Source: Ketogulonicigenium vulgare WSH-001
GTDB lineage: Bacteria > Pseudomonadota > Alphaproteobacteria > Rhodobacterales > Rhodobacteraceae
Assembly (NCBI RefSeq): GCF_000223375.1
Contig: NC_017384.1
Location: 2,172,501 to 2,236,500, forward strand
Length of the DNA stretch: 64,000 nt
Direction of reading: 5' to 3'
This document shows, in pieces, positions 1 through 7,698 of this stretch; the first letter of the stretch is position 1; each line of letters begins with the position of its first letter. Position numbers and translations under genes: made by a program. Under the pieces are notes generated by a model. That model did not search any database. It was not told where the DNA came from and saw only the letters and a list, made by a program, of their open reading frames with translations.

Positions 1-527
1 GTTTTCAGCGCGGCGATCTGCGCGCGCCCGGCGCGGTCCATCCGCCATGTCAGGATAGGCAACAGCACCGGCAGCACAATGGCCAACGTCCCCAGCACCG
101 GCAGGATCGCCAGAATTAGCCCAAAGGCCAGCACGCCGATAAAAAAGGCAACGACCAGCCCCTTCCACATCGGTTCGGTCAGGCGGAACAATCGCACAAG
201 GTTCGCATCCAGCCAGACCTCTTGCCCCGAGGTGCGGTCATAGATCGCGACCAGCGTGGCATCGGGCTTGCCTTTAGGCGTCAGCCACAGCGAATGCAGG
301 ATATCGCCCTCCTCGGCGATCAGGCCGGTGTTCCAGATATGCAGCGGATAGGGGGTGCCATCGGCCAGATCCAATTGGATCGTCTCTTGCACATTGGTGG
401 TGACCACCTGCCCCGCGACATTCCCTGGCGCGGGCACGGATGTTGTCCTTGTCGTTGTTGCGGCGCGGCGCACGCGGCCGACGATGTCGCTTAGTTCATA
501 AACACGCCGTCCCAGTGCTAATTCCAT
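1..527 (-). CDS. hypothetical membrane protein, 3' end outside the window
   Basis: An open reading frame runs from an ATG at 527 leftward to base 1 without a stop, giving at least 175 residues; the C-terminal end is missing. The first ~110 residues look soluble, with an Arg-rich patch near residues 17-26 and a beta-rich stretch, and contain no motif I recognise. After a WLDANLVRLFRLTEP segment come about 30 strongly hydrophobic residues, one or two membrane spans, followed by a basic tail. It is divergent from map across a 142 bp gap. Function is not assigned; the reading frame is supported by its length and by codon use like the neighbours. Confidence 0.65.
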   Translation of the reverse strand, partial: MELALGRRVYELSDIVGRVRRAATTTRTTSVPAPGNVAGQVVTTNVQETIQLDLADGTPYPLHIWNTGLIAEEGDILHSLWLTPKGKPDATLVAIYDRTSGQEVWLDANLVRLFRLTEPMWKGLVVAFFIGVLAFGLILAILPVLGTLAIVLPVLLPILTWRMDRAGRAQIAALK

Positions 528-669
528 CTTACACCCGTGGTAAAATGCCAAACTCTGCCGCTAAAAGTTTCTGCATAGTTGCGTAGCTGTCAACACAAAG
601 ATGAGCGCCAAGGCTTTAGTTTGCAGGTGATCCGCGCTAAATATGACCCAAACAGCCGCGCGAGATCCT

Positions 670-1419
670 ATGACCATTACCCACCAAGACGAGTTAGAGG
701 CCCTGCAAGAGATTGGCCGCATCTGCGCCAATACGATGCAGGCCATGGCCAAAGCGATCGAGCCCGGCATCACCACCGCCGAGCTGGACGCGATCGGCCG
801 CGCCTATATGGAACGTGAGGGGGCAATGTCTGCGCCGCAATCGACCTATGATTTCCCCGGCACGACCTGCATTTCGGTGAATGAGGAGATCGCGCATGGC
901 ATTCCCGGCACCCGCGCCATTCGCACCGGCGATCTGGTGAATATTGACGTCTCCGCCTCGAAGAACGGCTATTTCGCCGATACGGGTGCCACTTTTCGGT
1001 CGGGGGTCGTGCATCCGCGCCTAGACCGGCTGTGCCGCGATGGCAAACGCGCGACGCAGATCGGCATGGCGCAGGTCGCCAGCGACCGCCCGCTGGCCGG
1101 CATCGGCAAGGCCATTGGCCGTTTTGCGAACGAACGCGGCTATACGCTGATCCAGAATCTGGCCAGCCACGGCATCGGGCATAGCCTGCACGAAGAGCCA
1201 AAGGAAATCGCCACCTGGCCCACGCGCGGCGAAAAGCGGCGGATCAACAAGGGCCTTGTCCTGACGGTCGAGCCGTTTCTGTCCACCGGCGGGCTATGGG
1301 CCGAGGGCGGTGAGGATGACTGGACGCTCTATGCCTCGCCCAGCGCGCCCTGTGTGCAGTATGAACATACCGTTGTGGCCACTGATACCGGCCCGCTCAT
1401 CGTCACCCTGCCGGGCTAG
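670..1419 (+). CDS. map: type I methionine aminopeptidase
   Basis: Removes the initiator methionine from nascent proteins in the cytosol, using a dinuclear metal centre. All five expected metal ligands are visible: D93 (NIDVS), D104 (ADTGA), H167 (SHGIGH), E201 (TVEP) and E232 (YEHT). The length of 249 residues fits the family. I chose the ATG at 670, giving MTITHQDEL, because family members begin there; an in-frame ATG at 643 would add nine residues, and neither has a strong ribosome-binding site. The stop codon abuts the stop of the convergent DUF454 gene with no gap. Confidence 0.93.
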   Translation: MTITHQDELEALQEIGRICANTMQAMAKAIEPGITTAELDAIGRAYMEREGAMSAPQSTYDFPGTTCISVNEEIAHGIPGTRAIRTGDLVNIDVSASKNGYFADTGATFRSGVVHPRLDRLCRDGKRATQIGMAQVASDRPLAGIGKAIGRFANERGYTLIQNLASHGIGHSLHEEPKEIATWPTRGEKRRINKGLVLTVEPFLSTGGLWAEGGEDDWTLYASPSAPCVQYEHTVVATDTGPLIVTLPG

Positions 1420-1821
1420 TCACCGGCCAGCGGGTTCGGGGCGCGTCCAGATCCATAGCGCGATCGCGCCCATGATAACGCCCACGACCAGCGCCAGAAC
1501 CAGCCCCGGTCGGGCGGCGATCCAGAACACGACATAGCCAAATGTGATCCCGCCCGCCGCCATATATTTGGCACGGCGGGGGATCGCGCCTTCGGCCCGC
1601 CACGCGCGCAGGCTGGGGCCGAAACGGGGATGATCAAGCAGCCAAGCCTCGAGCCGGGGCGAGGATTTGCCAAAGCACCATGCGGCGAGGATCAGGAAAA
1701 TCGTCGTGGGCATCAGCGGCAGGAACGCCCCGATAAAGCCCAGCGCAACCATCAGACAGCCCAGCGCAAAAAAGCCCGCACGACCAAGGCTGTGGCGTTT
1801 GCCGCCGTTTCCGTCCGTCAT
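1420..1821 (-). CDS. DUF454 (YbaN-type) inner membrane protein
   Basis: A 133-residue membrane protein that resembles E. coli YbaN throughout. It has an N-terminal hydrophobic pair carrying LGFIGAFLPLMPTT, the characteristic LAAWCFGKSSPRLEAWLL segment (about residues 46-63), a basic loop, and two C-terminal hydrophobic segments around residues 88-127. YbaN-family function is not established. The gene ends exactly where map ends on the other strand and starts 62 bp after the HxlR regulator gene, so it could be read from the same transcript as that regulator. Confidence 0.85.
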   Translation of the reverse strand: MTDGNGGKRHSLGRAGFFALGCLMVALGFIGAFLPLMPTTIFLILAAWCFGKSSPRLEAWLLDHPRFGPSLRAWRAEGAIPRRAKYMAAGGITFGYVVFWIAARPGLVLALVVGVIMGAIALWIWTRPEPAGR

Positions 1822-1883
1822 ATGTCCGATCCTTTTGCGCGGGTATTCGCGGGCATAGCACCCGCGCAGTGGCGGATGAAGGG

Positions 1884-2285
1884 CTATTCCCCCTGCCGCG
1901 CCGCATAATCGGCGCGCGACTGCGTGATCTGCGCGCGGTTTTCCTCGGCCCAGATCCAGACGGCGCAGAACGCTTTGCTAAGGCCAAGGCCCAGATCCGT
2001 TAGCTGGTAAACCACCTTTGGCGGCACCACCGGATAGACGGTGCGGGTGACAAGACCGTCGCGTTCCATGGCACGCAGGGATTGTGTCAGCATCTTCTGG
2101 CTGATGCCGGTGCAGGCGCGCGACAGCTCGCCAAAGCGGCATGCGCCGCGCTCGGTCAGGGTCTCGATCAGCAGCATCGTCCATTTATCGGCAACGCGGC
2201 CGATAATCTCGACTACCAGCTGCTCAAGCTCGGGATCGGGTTGCGGCAGATCGTTCAATTCTGCCCGCAGGGCGTCAGCGCGCAT
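1884..2285 (-). CDS. HxlR-family winged-helix transcriptional regulator
   Basis: A 133-residue DNA-binding protein of the HxlR/YodB type. Diagnostic parts are GRVADKWTMLLIETL near the start, FGELSRACTGISQKMLTQSLRAMERDGLV as the recognition helix and wing, and a TDLG turn near the C-terminus. HxlR members often sense electrophiles or redox stress and control a neighbouring oxidoreductase. I start at the ATG at 2285, preceded by a GAGAG-type ribosome-binding site; an upstream in-frame ATG at 2336 would add 17 atypical residues. It is divergent from the SDR gene at 2385 with a 99 bp shared control region, so that gene is its likely target. Confidence 0.88.
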   Translation of the reverse strand: MRADALRAELNDLPQPDPELEQLVVEIIGRVADKWTMLLIETLTERGACRFGELSRACTGISQKMLTQSLRAMERDGLVTRTVYPVVPPKVVYQLTDLGLGLSKAFCAVWIWAEENRAQITQSRADYAARQGE

Positions 2286-2303
2286 GGTCTTACTCTCTTT
2301 TTG

Positions 2304-2334
2304 GTAAGTATAGATATTTTGGGTGCCTACTTTC
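2304..2334. promoter_or_regulatory. candidate HxlR operator between regulator and SDR gene
   Basis: The 99 bp divergent gap contains an imperfect inverted repeat: GTAAGTA at 2304-2310 and TACTTTC at 2328-2334, with centres 24 bp apart, about two helical turns. The region is A/T-rich against a GC-rich background. Assigning it to the adjacent HxlR protein is inference from position and symmetry only. Confidence 0.35.
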
Positions 2335-2384
2335 ATAATGATAGCAGAGCGCGCATCTGTCTGCCATCACCAAGGAGAGGCGAC

Positions 2385-3134
2385 ATGAGCTTTACCAATC
2401 GCACCATTTTGATCACCGGCGGCAATTCCGGCATCGGCCAGGCGCTGGCTGTGGCGCTGGCCGCCCGCGGCAACCGCATCATCATCACCGGCCGCAATGC
2501 GGGCAGCCTGAAAGCGACGCTGGCCGCTAATCCCGGCATGGCGGGCTATGCGCTGGATGTGACGGACCCCGCCGCGCTGACCGCCTTTGCGGCGATTGTC
2601 ACCACGGACCATCCCGCGCTGGATACCGTGATCCTGAACGCCGGCATTATGGAGGCCGAGGATTACACCGCCGATCCCATCAGTCTGGATGTGGCCGCGC
2701 GCACCATCGCCACCAATCTGACCGCACCGATCACACTGGCGGCGCTGCTGTTGCCGCATCTGATCGGACAGCCACAGGCCGCCGTGGTGACGGTCAGTTC
2801 CGGCCTTGCCTTTGTGCCGCGCGCAAGCCACGCGGTTTATTCAGCAAGCAAGGCCGCGATCCATTCGTGGACGCAATCGCTGCGCCACCAGTTGCGCGCC
2901 ACTTCGGTCGCCGTGCACGAGATCGCCCCGCCCCTTGTCGCCACCGATCTGACCCCCGGCCAATCCCAGAACCCCGCCGCACTACCGCTCGCGGATTTTA
3001 CCGCCGAGGTGGTGCAGATCATGTCCGAGGACGTCGTGCCGGGAGAGATCATGGTCCAGCGCGTCGGCTTTCAACGCCGCGCCGAGGCCGAGGGCCGCTA
3101 TGACGCGACTTTCGCGGCCATCAACGCGCATTAG
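2385..3134 (+). CDS. short-chain dehydrogenase/reductase, DltE-like
   Basis: NAD(P)-dependent oxidoreductase of the classical SDR fold, 249 residues. The cofactor motif TGGNSGIG lies at residues 11-18, the LNAGIM structural motif at 84-89, and the catalytic set is S139, Y152 and K156 (YSASK). The substrate is not predictable. The ATG at 2385 is preceded by a very good ribosome-binding site, AAGGAGAGG at 2372-2380; the reading frame stays open further upstream, but that extension would overlap the HxlR gene. The neighbour and divergent layout suggest induction through the HxlR regulator. It converges with the VOC gene 5 bp away. Confidence 0.92.
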   Translation: MSFTNRTILITGGNSGIGQALAVALAARGNRIIITGRNAGSLKATLAANPGMAGYALDVTDPAALTAFAAIVTTDHPALDTVILNAGIMEAEDYTADPISLDVAARTIATNLTAPITLAALLLPHLIGQPQAAVVTVSSGLAFVPRASHAVYSASKAAIHSWTQSLRHQLRATSVAVHEIAPPLVATDLTPGQSQNPAALPLADFTAEVVQIMSEDVVPGEIMVQRVGFQRRAEAEGRYDATFAAINAH

Positions 3135-3139
3135 GCCGC

Positions 3140-3505
3140 TTACTGCACCGTATGGGCGGTAAGCGTATAGCCGAAGGGGTCCTGAAAGGCAAAATAACGT
3201 CCAAAAGGGCCGTCCTTTGGCGCAAAGGCGATCGTGACGCCTTGTGCGATCAGATGCTGATGCAGCGCATCGGCATCGTCGCAGCCAAACCATAGCGCGA
3301 TCCCATGTCCCAATGCCTTCGACGGATCGAACCCCTCGACCGGCAGGCGCACGGCAAAGGGAACAGGCGCGGTTTGGAACACGACCGCGCCGGGCGGGGC
3401 AAACGGCGCGGCGGTCAGGCCGACAACCTCGGTGTAAAACGCGCGGGCAGCGTCCAGATCCGCGACTTGGATGCCGATGAAATCCGGGCCAATCAGATGG
3501 GGCAT
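3140..3505 (-). CDS. VOC (glyoxalase/bleomycin-resistance/dioxygenase) family protein
   Basis: A 121-residue single-copy VOC-fold protein. It has the typical start FIGIQVADLDAARAFYTEVVGL, a central HGIALWFGCDD strand, and the closing PFGRYFAFQDPFGYTL segment, the usual position of the last metal-ligand region. The family includes glyoxalases, dioxygenases and antibiotic-binding proteins, and the actual substrate cannot be read here. The ATG is preceded by AAAGGAC. It is divergent from a MarR regulator across 65 bp containing a clear palindrome, so it is probably repressed by that regulator. Confidence 0.86.
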   Translation of the reverse strand: MPHLIGPDFIGIQVADLDAARAFYTEVVGLTAAPFAPPGAVVFQTAPVPFAVRLPVEGFDPSKALGHGIALWFGCDDADALHQHLIAQGVTIAFAPKDGPFGRYFAFQDPFGYTLTAHTVQ

Positions 3506-3545
3506 TTGGGTTGTCCTTTTGCGGGGCTAAGGCTATTGTCAGTGA

Positions 3546-3562
3546 GCTGATATAATATAAGC
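3546..3562. promoter_or_regulatory. candidate MarR operator palindrome
   Basis: A 17 bp sequence GCTGATATAATATAAGC is an almost perfect dyad: all position pairs match except one, around a central A. It lies in the 65 bp divergent gap between the VOC and marR genes, ends 8 bp before the marR ATG, and includes TATAAT at 3551-3556. Size and symmetry fit MarR-type operators. Autorepression and repression of the VOC gene are inferred. Confidence 0.55.
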
Positions 3563-3570
3563 AAGCTGAT

Positions 3571-4002
3571 ATGAAAAGCCCCGATGACGACACATTCCTG
3601 CCCCATGACACCGTCGGCTATGCGCTGAAACGCGCGCAGCAGGCGATGCGCCTGCATATGGATCGGCAGTTGCGCGACATCGGCCTGAGCGCGCCGCAGT
3701 ATTCCGTGATGGCAAGCCTCGAGGCCGAGCCGGGCGCCTCGAATGCGCGACTGGCGCGGCGCACCTTTGTCACCCCGCAAACGATGCAGGCCATGCTGGT
3801 CAAGCTAGAGCAGGCCGGGCTGATCACCCGCACCCCGGACGCTGATCACGGTCGCATCCAGCGCACCGAGCTGACAGATACAGGCCGCGCAGCGTTGACA
3901 AAGGCACATCTGGCCGTGCGCCAATCCGAACAACTTGCCCGCGATGCCGCAACGCCTGAGACAATTGCAATCCTGACGCGCATTGCAAAGGCGCTGGGCT
4001 AA
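3571..4002 (+). CDS. MarR-family transcriptional regulator
   Basis: A 143-residue winged-helix regulator. After an N-terminal dimerisation helix (VGYALKRAQQAMRLHMDRQL) come the DNA-binding elements: LSAPQYSVMASL, ARLARRTFVTPQTMQAMLVKLEQAGLI as the recognition helix, and the wing PDADHGRIQRTELTDTGRA. MarR proteins usually repress detoxification or efflux genes and are released by small ligands; the ligand is unknown. The ribosome-binding site is weak and the leader is very short. Its TAA stop overlaps the stop codon of the convergent ada gene, so the two ends share 4 bp. Confidence 0.9.
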   Translation: MKSPDDDTFLPHDTVGYALKRAQQAMRLHMDRQLRDIGLSAPQYSVMASLEAEPGASNARLARRTFVTPQTMQAMLVKLEQAGLITRTPDADHGRIQRTELTDTGRAALTKAHLAVRQSEQLARDAATPETIAILTRIAKALG

Positions 4003-5057
4003 ACGGTCGCTTTCAACTGCCGCTCGATCTCGATCAGGCGCTGCTTGCGCCATAGCCCGCCACCATAGCCGGTCAGCGACCCATCTGCGCCAATCACGCG
4101 GTGACAGGGAATCATCAGGGCGATTTGGTTGGCGCCATTGGCGCGGGCAACGGCCCGCATCGCGGTCGGGCGGCCGATACGGCGGGCAATATCGGAATAG
4201 CTGCGCGTCTCGCCCGCTGGAATCTCGCGCAATGCATCCCAAACGGATTGCGTAAAGGGGCTGCCCGCAGCGGCCAGCGGCGTCTCGAAACGATCGGTCC
4301 GCGCGGCGAAATAATCGTCCAACTCGCGCGCAGCCTGTTCAGACGGGGGCATGGCGCCAATCCCTATCCCCTCTTTCGTGGCGGCCTGAAGGCGCGCAAG
4401 TTCCGCGGGCAATGCCTTGCGATCCACGAATTCCAGCAGATGCAGATGACTTTGACTGGCGACGGCGATCATGTCGCCGAGGGGCGTCGGGATCCATGTC
4501 GCGCGCATCAGCCGATCGGGGCGCAACGCCGCCGGCGCAACACCCAGCAGCCGCGCAAAGGCGGCGCGAAAGGCGCTGGCGGATTCGAAACTCGCATCCA
4601 CCTGTGCGCTGATCACCTTGCCGCCCTCGGCCAGCGTGGTGAATCCCTCGCGCAGGCGGCGCTGCCGCGCCATTTCAAGAAAGGTCATACCGAACTGCCG
4701 CCGAAAGCTGCGCCGCACGGTCGAGGGGTCATAGCCCATTTTCGCGATATGACCCTCAGACCATCGAAAATCGGGCTGCGCTTCTAGCGCGTCCAGCAGC
4801 GCAGCGATGCTCGGGTCCGCCAAAGCCGCCGCATGCAGCGGATGGCAACGCTTGCAGGGGCGATAGCCCGCCGCAATACATTCGCCGATCGTGGCGTAAA
4901 AGGTGCAGTGATCCGGCTTTGGTTTGCGCGCAGGGCAGGTCAGACGGCAGAAAATCCCGGTTGAGGACACCCCAACATAGGCCTGCCCGTCGAAACGGTC
5001 ATCGCGCGCCAACAGCGCATCATAAAGGGTTTGGAAATCTGGAAGATCGAACAACAT
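3999..5057 (-). CDS. ada: bifunctional Ada: methylphosphotriester/O6-methylguanine repair and transcriptional activator
   Basis: Repairs methylated DNA stoichiometrically and, once methylated, activates the adaptive response. From M1 at 5057 the protein has 352 residues. The N-terminal zinc cluster is complete at C37, C41, C68 and C71 (C37 is the expected methyl acceptor from phosphotriesters). An AraC-type HTH follows at roughly 80-175, and the methyltransferase domain carries PCHRV with acceptor C318. An upstream ATG at 5123 would add 22 residues not typical of Ada. The length matches E. coli Ada (354). No Ada box was recognisable upstream. Confidence 0.93.
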   Translation of the reverse strand: MLFDLPDFQTLYDALLARDDRFDGQAYVGVSSTGIFCRLTCPARKPKPDHCTFYATIGECIAAGYRPCKRCHPLHAAALADPSIAALLDALEAQPDFRWSEGHIAKMGYDPSTVRRSFRRQFGMTFLEMARQRRLREGFTTLAEGGKVISAQVDASFESASAFRAAFARLLGVAPAALRPDRLMRATWIPTPLGDMIAVASQSHLHLLEFVDRKALPAELARLQAATKEGIGIGAMPPSEQAARELDDYFAARTDRFETPLAAAGSPFTQSVWDALREIPAGETRSYSDIARRIGRPTAMRAVARANGANQIALMIPCHRVIGADGSLTGYGGGLWRKQRLIEIERQLKATV

Positions 5058-5113
5058 GACAGATGTATAGCGCAAGCCCACACGCCGTGCCCCCGATTTT
5101 CGGGCGTCTATTT

Positions 5114-5138
5114 TTATAAACACAGACGCTTATACACA
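5114..5138. other. pair of DnaA-box-like 9-mers
   Basis: In the A/T-rich 167 bp gap between ada and tRNA-Arg there is TTATACACA at 5130-5138, an exact match to the TTATNCACA consensus, and TTATAAACA at 5114-5122, one mismatch away. They are in the same orientation with starts 16 bp apart. Two sites do not make an origin and may be chance. Confidence 0.3.
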
Positions 5139-5224
5139 CCCGTGCATCGCCACAGATCATACGATGACACAAAGCTTTTGCGTCAGGCGATCATATCATG
5201 TTCTGGGGAGCTAAAAGCTCTAAA

Positions 5225-5301
5225 TGGCGGACTGGGGAGGATTCGAACCCCCGACCCCTTGATTCGTAGTCAAGTACTCTATCCAACTGAGCTACCAGTC
5301 C
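5225..5301 (-). tRNA. tRNA-Arg(ACG)
   Basis: The minus strand folds as a 77-nt cloverleaf. The acceptor stem is GGACTGG/CCAGTCC, the D arm is GCTC..GAGT, the anticodon stem is CTTGA/TCAAG around loop CTACGAA (anticodon ACG), and the T arm has a TTCGAAT loop. G73 and an encoded CCA (complement of 5225-5227) follow. The A34 is expected to be edited to inosine by TadA to read CGU, CGC and CGA codons. It stands alone between ada and the histidine kinase gene. Confidence 0.96.
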
Positions 5302-5355
5302 GCTTTAGAGTGAGGCCCTTCTAGCCATGGGCGCCGAGGGCCGCAAGGGGAAAAA

Positions 5356-6780
5356 TCAGGCCTCTTCCTGTTCCGTGACGGCAGGCACGGGAATATCTTC
5401 GGTGCGGTGTTTGGGCAAAGCGATGCGGAAGGTTGTGCCCGCATCCGATGTCTCTAGCAGCTCTAGCCGTCCGCCATGGCCGCGAATGAGCTCGGCCGAG
5501 ATCGTCAGGCCAAGGCCCGCCCCACCCTTGCTGACACCACCTTGAAAGGCTTGGAACAGGTGCTGGCGCGCCTTTGCGGGCAGGCCGGGGCCGGTATCGC
5601 GCACGGTGATCCACCAGCAGTCAGCATCCTCTTGGGCCGATATCCCGATTTCGCCGGGCTTTTCACTGGTGACGATCGCCTGACGCGCATTGCGCACCAG
5701 ATTCGAGATCACGCGGTACAACTGTTCAGAATCAGCCAGCAGCACCATGTCGCCTGGCACATCCTCGGCAAAAGAGATGTCATGCTCGCCCGCGGCAAGA
5801 CGCTCGGCGTCGATCACCTCGGCGACAGCCACGGCAAGGGCGAATCGCGACAGGCGGGGTGGCGGCTCTTCGGCGCGACCAAAGGCCAGCGTCGTCTCGC
5901 ACAGGTTCACCGCGCGGGTGATCGAGCCGACCAGCTTTGGCGCAAGGCGCTGGACGGCGGGGTCCTTGGAGGTTTCCAGCCGGTCGGTGAACAATTGCGC
6001 CGAGGTCAGGATATTGCGCAGATCGTGGCTGATCTTTGCCACGGCAGATCCAAGCTGCGCCAACCGGTCCTTTTGACGCAGCAGGCTGGTCAGTTGCGTC
6101 TGCACATCGCGCAACGCCTCTTCGGCCTCGCGCAGCTCGGTCACGCCTTGGCCGGGGATGATGATGCGGCGGGCATCCTCGGGGTCGCTGGCATAATCGC
6201 GCATATTGCCGACGAGTTGCTGGATAGGCTGCAACAGCAGCCCGCGCACTGCGACCAACAGCAGCATAGCGGTGACCGCAGATAGCGCGGCCGATATCAC
6301 CAGCAATTGCAGCCCGTAATCCACCATCGCCGCCCGCAGAGGGCCCGATTCCATCGTAATCTCGATCATCTGGCCGGCATCGCGCACCGGATAGCCGATC
6401 ACACGGATAATGCTGTTTTGATTATTGAACAGGCTGACCAGTGCATCGCGCACCAGTTCGGGCTGCGAGGCGGTGCGCAGATCATAGGTCGCGTTCACCG
6501 GCCCAGGCACGGGCGAGGACAGCACCAGTTGCCGCACGTCATTCCTGCGCAGCACGACGTTGAACACTTCGGCATTTTCCAAAAGTTCGGTCTGCACTTT
6601 GTCGGGGACATCGACATCCGCCAGCAGCGCAAGCGAGGCGATCTGCGCGCGTTCCAGCCGCAGCATCAGGTAATCCACGCGAAAACCGGTCAGGGCCGGC
6701 ACAAGAATCATCACCTCGGCCAGCAGCACCAGAACTGTCGTCAGTATCAGAAAGCGGCCCGAGAGTGACTTGAGCATCAT
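5356..6780 (-). CDS. sensor histidine kinase, membrane-bound
   Basis: A 474-residue kinase. An N-terminal transmembrane helix (about residues 10-30) is followed by a ~125-residue periplasmic sensor region, a second helix (about 157-180) and a HAMP-like linker. The H-box KISHDLRN has the phospho-accepting H252. The ATPase domain carries an N-box around N360-N364, DTGPGL at 395-400 and GGAGLGL at 419-425. No response-regulator gene is present within the window, so the partner is encoded elsewhere. The gene is transcribed away from rpmH across a 275 bp gap that may hold its promoter. The signal sensed is unknown. Confidence 0.92.
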   Translation of the reverse strand: MMLKSLSGRFLILTTVLVLLAEVMILVPALTGFRVDYLMLRLERAQIASLALLADVDVPDKVQTELLENAEVFNVVLRRNDVRQLVLSSPVPGPVNATYDLRTASQPELVRDALVSLFNNQNSIIRVIGYPVRDAGQMIEITMESGPLRAAMVDYGLQLLVISAALSAVTAMLLLVAVRGLLLQPIQQLVGNMRDYASDPEDARRIIIPGQGVTELREAEEALRDVQTQLTSLLRQKDRLAQLGSAVAKISHDLRNILTSAQLFTDRLETSKDPAVQRLAPKLVGSITRAVNLCETTLAFGRAEEPPPRLSRFALAVAVAEVIDAERLAAGEHDISFAEDVPGDMVLLADSEQLYRVISNLVRNARQAIVTSEKPGEIGISAQEDADCWWITVRDTGPGLPAKARQHLFQAFQGGVSKGGAGLGLTISAELIRGHGGRLELLETSDAGTTFRIALPKHRTEDIPVPAVTEQEEA

Positions 6781-6957
6781 TTCCCCTTGGCAGCGCCAGT
6801 CTTGCCAGCGCTGTTATACAGCCTCATCACGCCCAATCCCAGACCGCCCACCCGTTTTTCCTGCAACTACAGGCCTATTCACACCTTTCTCAAATAGGTA
6901 TGAACGCGAAAACGCCAACCCCCCGGCTGTAATGGCGCAGAAAATGACCCATTCACG

Positions 6958-6986
6958 TTGACAGGGCGGCAAGGCCCCCTTAAAGG
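6958..6986 (+). promoter_or_regulatory. predicted sigma-70 promoter of rpmH cluster
   Basis: TTGACA at 6958-6963, a 17 bp spacer and TAAAGG at 6981-6986 lie about 70 bp upstream of the rpmH start, inside the 275 bp gap that separates rpmH from the divergent kinase gene. The -35 is a perfect consensus match and the -10 is moderate. It is the only good candidate for driving rpmH-rnpA-yidD-ttcA. The rest of that gap shows no coding sequence. Confidence 0.6.
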
Positions 6987-7055
6987 ACGGCACCTGAACG
7001 AATTTGGCTTTGCGATTCCTGTGGTATGCGCATCGCCCCCTGACGGAGACGCGCG

Positions 7056-7190
7056 ATGAAACGCACATTCCAACCTTCGAACCGCGTCCGTAAGGCGCGT
7101 CACGGCTTCCGCGCTCGCATGGCGACCAAAGCTGGCCGTAAAATCCTGAACGCACGCCGCGCACGCGGTCGCAAGGTTCTGTCGGCTTAA
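7056..7190 (+). CDS. rpmH: 50S ribosomal protein L34
   Basis: A 44-residue very basic protein beginning [20 protein letters not shown] and ending [11 protein letters not shown], matching L34 over its whole length. It is a late-assembly component of the large subunit. The start has a GACGGAGAC ribosome-binding site at 7042-7050. It is the first gene of a plus-strand cluster, and rnpA follows after 19 bp in the order conserved across bacteria. Confidence 0.97.
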   Translation: MKRTFQPSNRVRKARHGFRARMATKAGRKILNARRARGRKVLSA

Positions 7191-7209
7191 TCCGACATAG
7201 GATCTGGCT

Positions 7210-7698
7210 ATGACACCGCCGGTGCCCCTGTTGGACGGCCAGACGGCCTCCGTCAGGGGGCCGGCGGTTTTGTCATTTGAAGCGCCGCGCAAGCGGCCGC
7301 GCCTGCCACCGCGTCCAAAAGTACAGAAATCCGGGCTGGCGATTATCACCCAGCGCCGGGATTTTCTGCTGGCCGCCCGCGCCTTTCGCCAAGGCACCAC
7401 CGGTTTCCACCTGCAGGCGCGCAAGCGTGAGGCGGGCGAGGATATCGCCGGGATTCGCGTGGGCTTTACCTGTTCCAAAAAGGTCGGCAATGCCGTCGCG
7501 CGCGGCCATGCCAAACGCCGCCTGCGCGAGGTTGCTCGCGCCGTGCTGCCTGTGGCGGGCCTAGAGGGCTGGGATTATGTGCTGGTCGGGCGCAATGGCA
7601 CCACTGCCAGTGCTGATTTCGAACAGATGAAGGTGGATCTGGCCCGCGCCGTTGCGCGCCTGCACGATCTGTCTGCCCGCGGGGTGATCCCGTCATGA
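7210..7698 (+). CDS. rnpA: ribonuclease P protein component
   Basis: Protein cofactor of RNase P, which trims tRNA 5' leaders. The 162 residues are longer than the usual ~120: a Pro/Arg-rich extension of about 44 residues precedes the conserved core, which starts at ITQRRDFLLAARAF. The RNR-type basic motif follows as KKVGNAVARGHAKRRLRE at about 90-107. There is no ATG between 7210 and the core, so the extension is probably genuine. It overlaps the start of yidD by 4 bp (ATGA), which suggests translational coupling. Confidence 0.94.
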   Translation: MTPPVPLLDGQTASVRGPAVLSFEAPRKRPRLPPRPKVQKSGLAIITQRRDFLLAARAFRQGTTGFHLQARKREAGEDIAGIRVGFTCSKKVGNAVARGHAKRRLREVARAVLPVAGLEGWDYVLVGRNGTTASADFEQMKVDLARAVARLHDLSARGVIPS

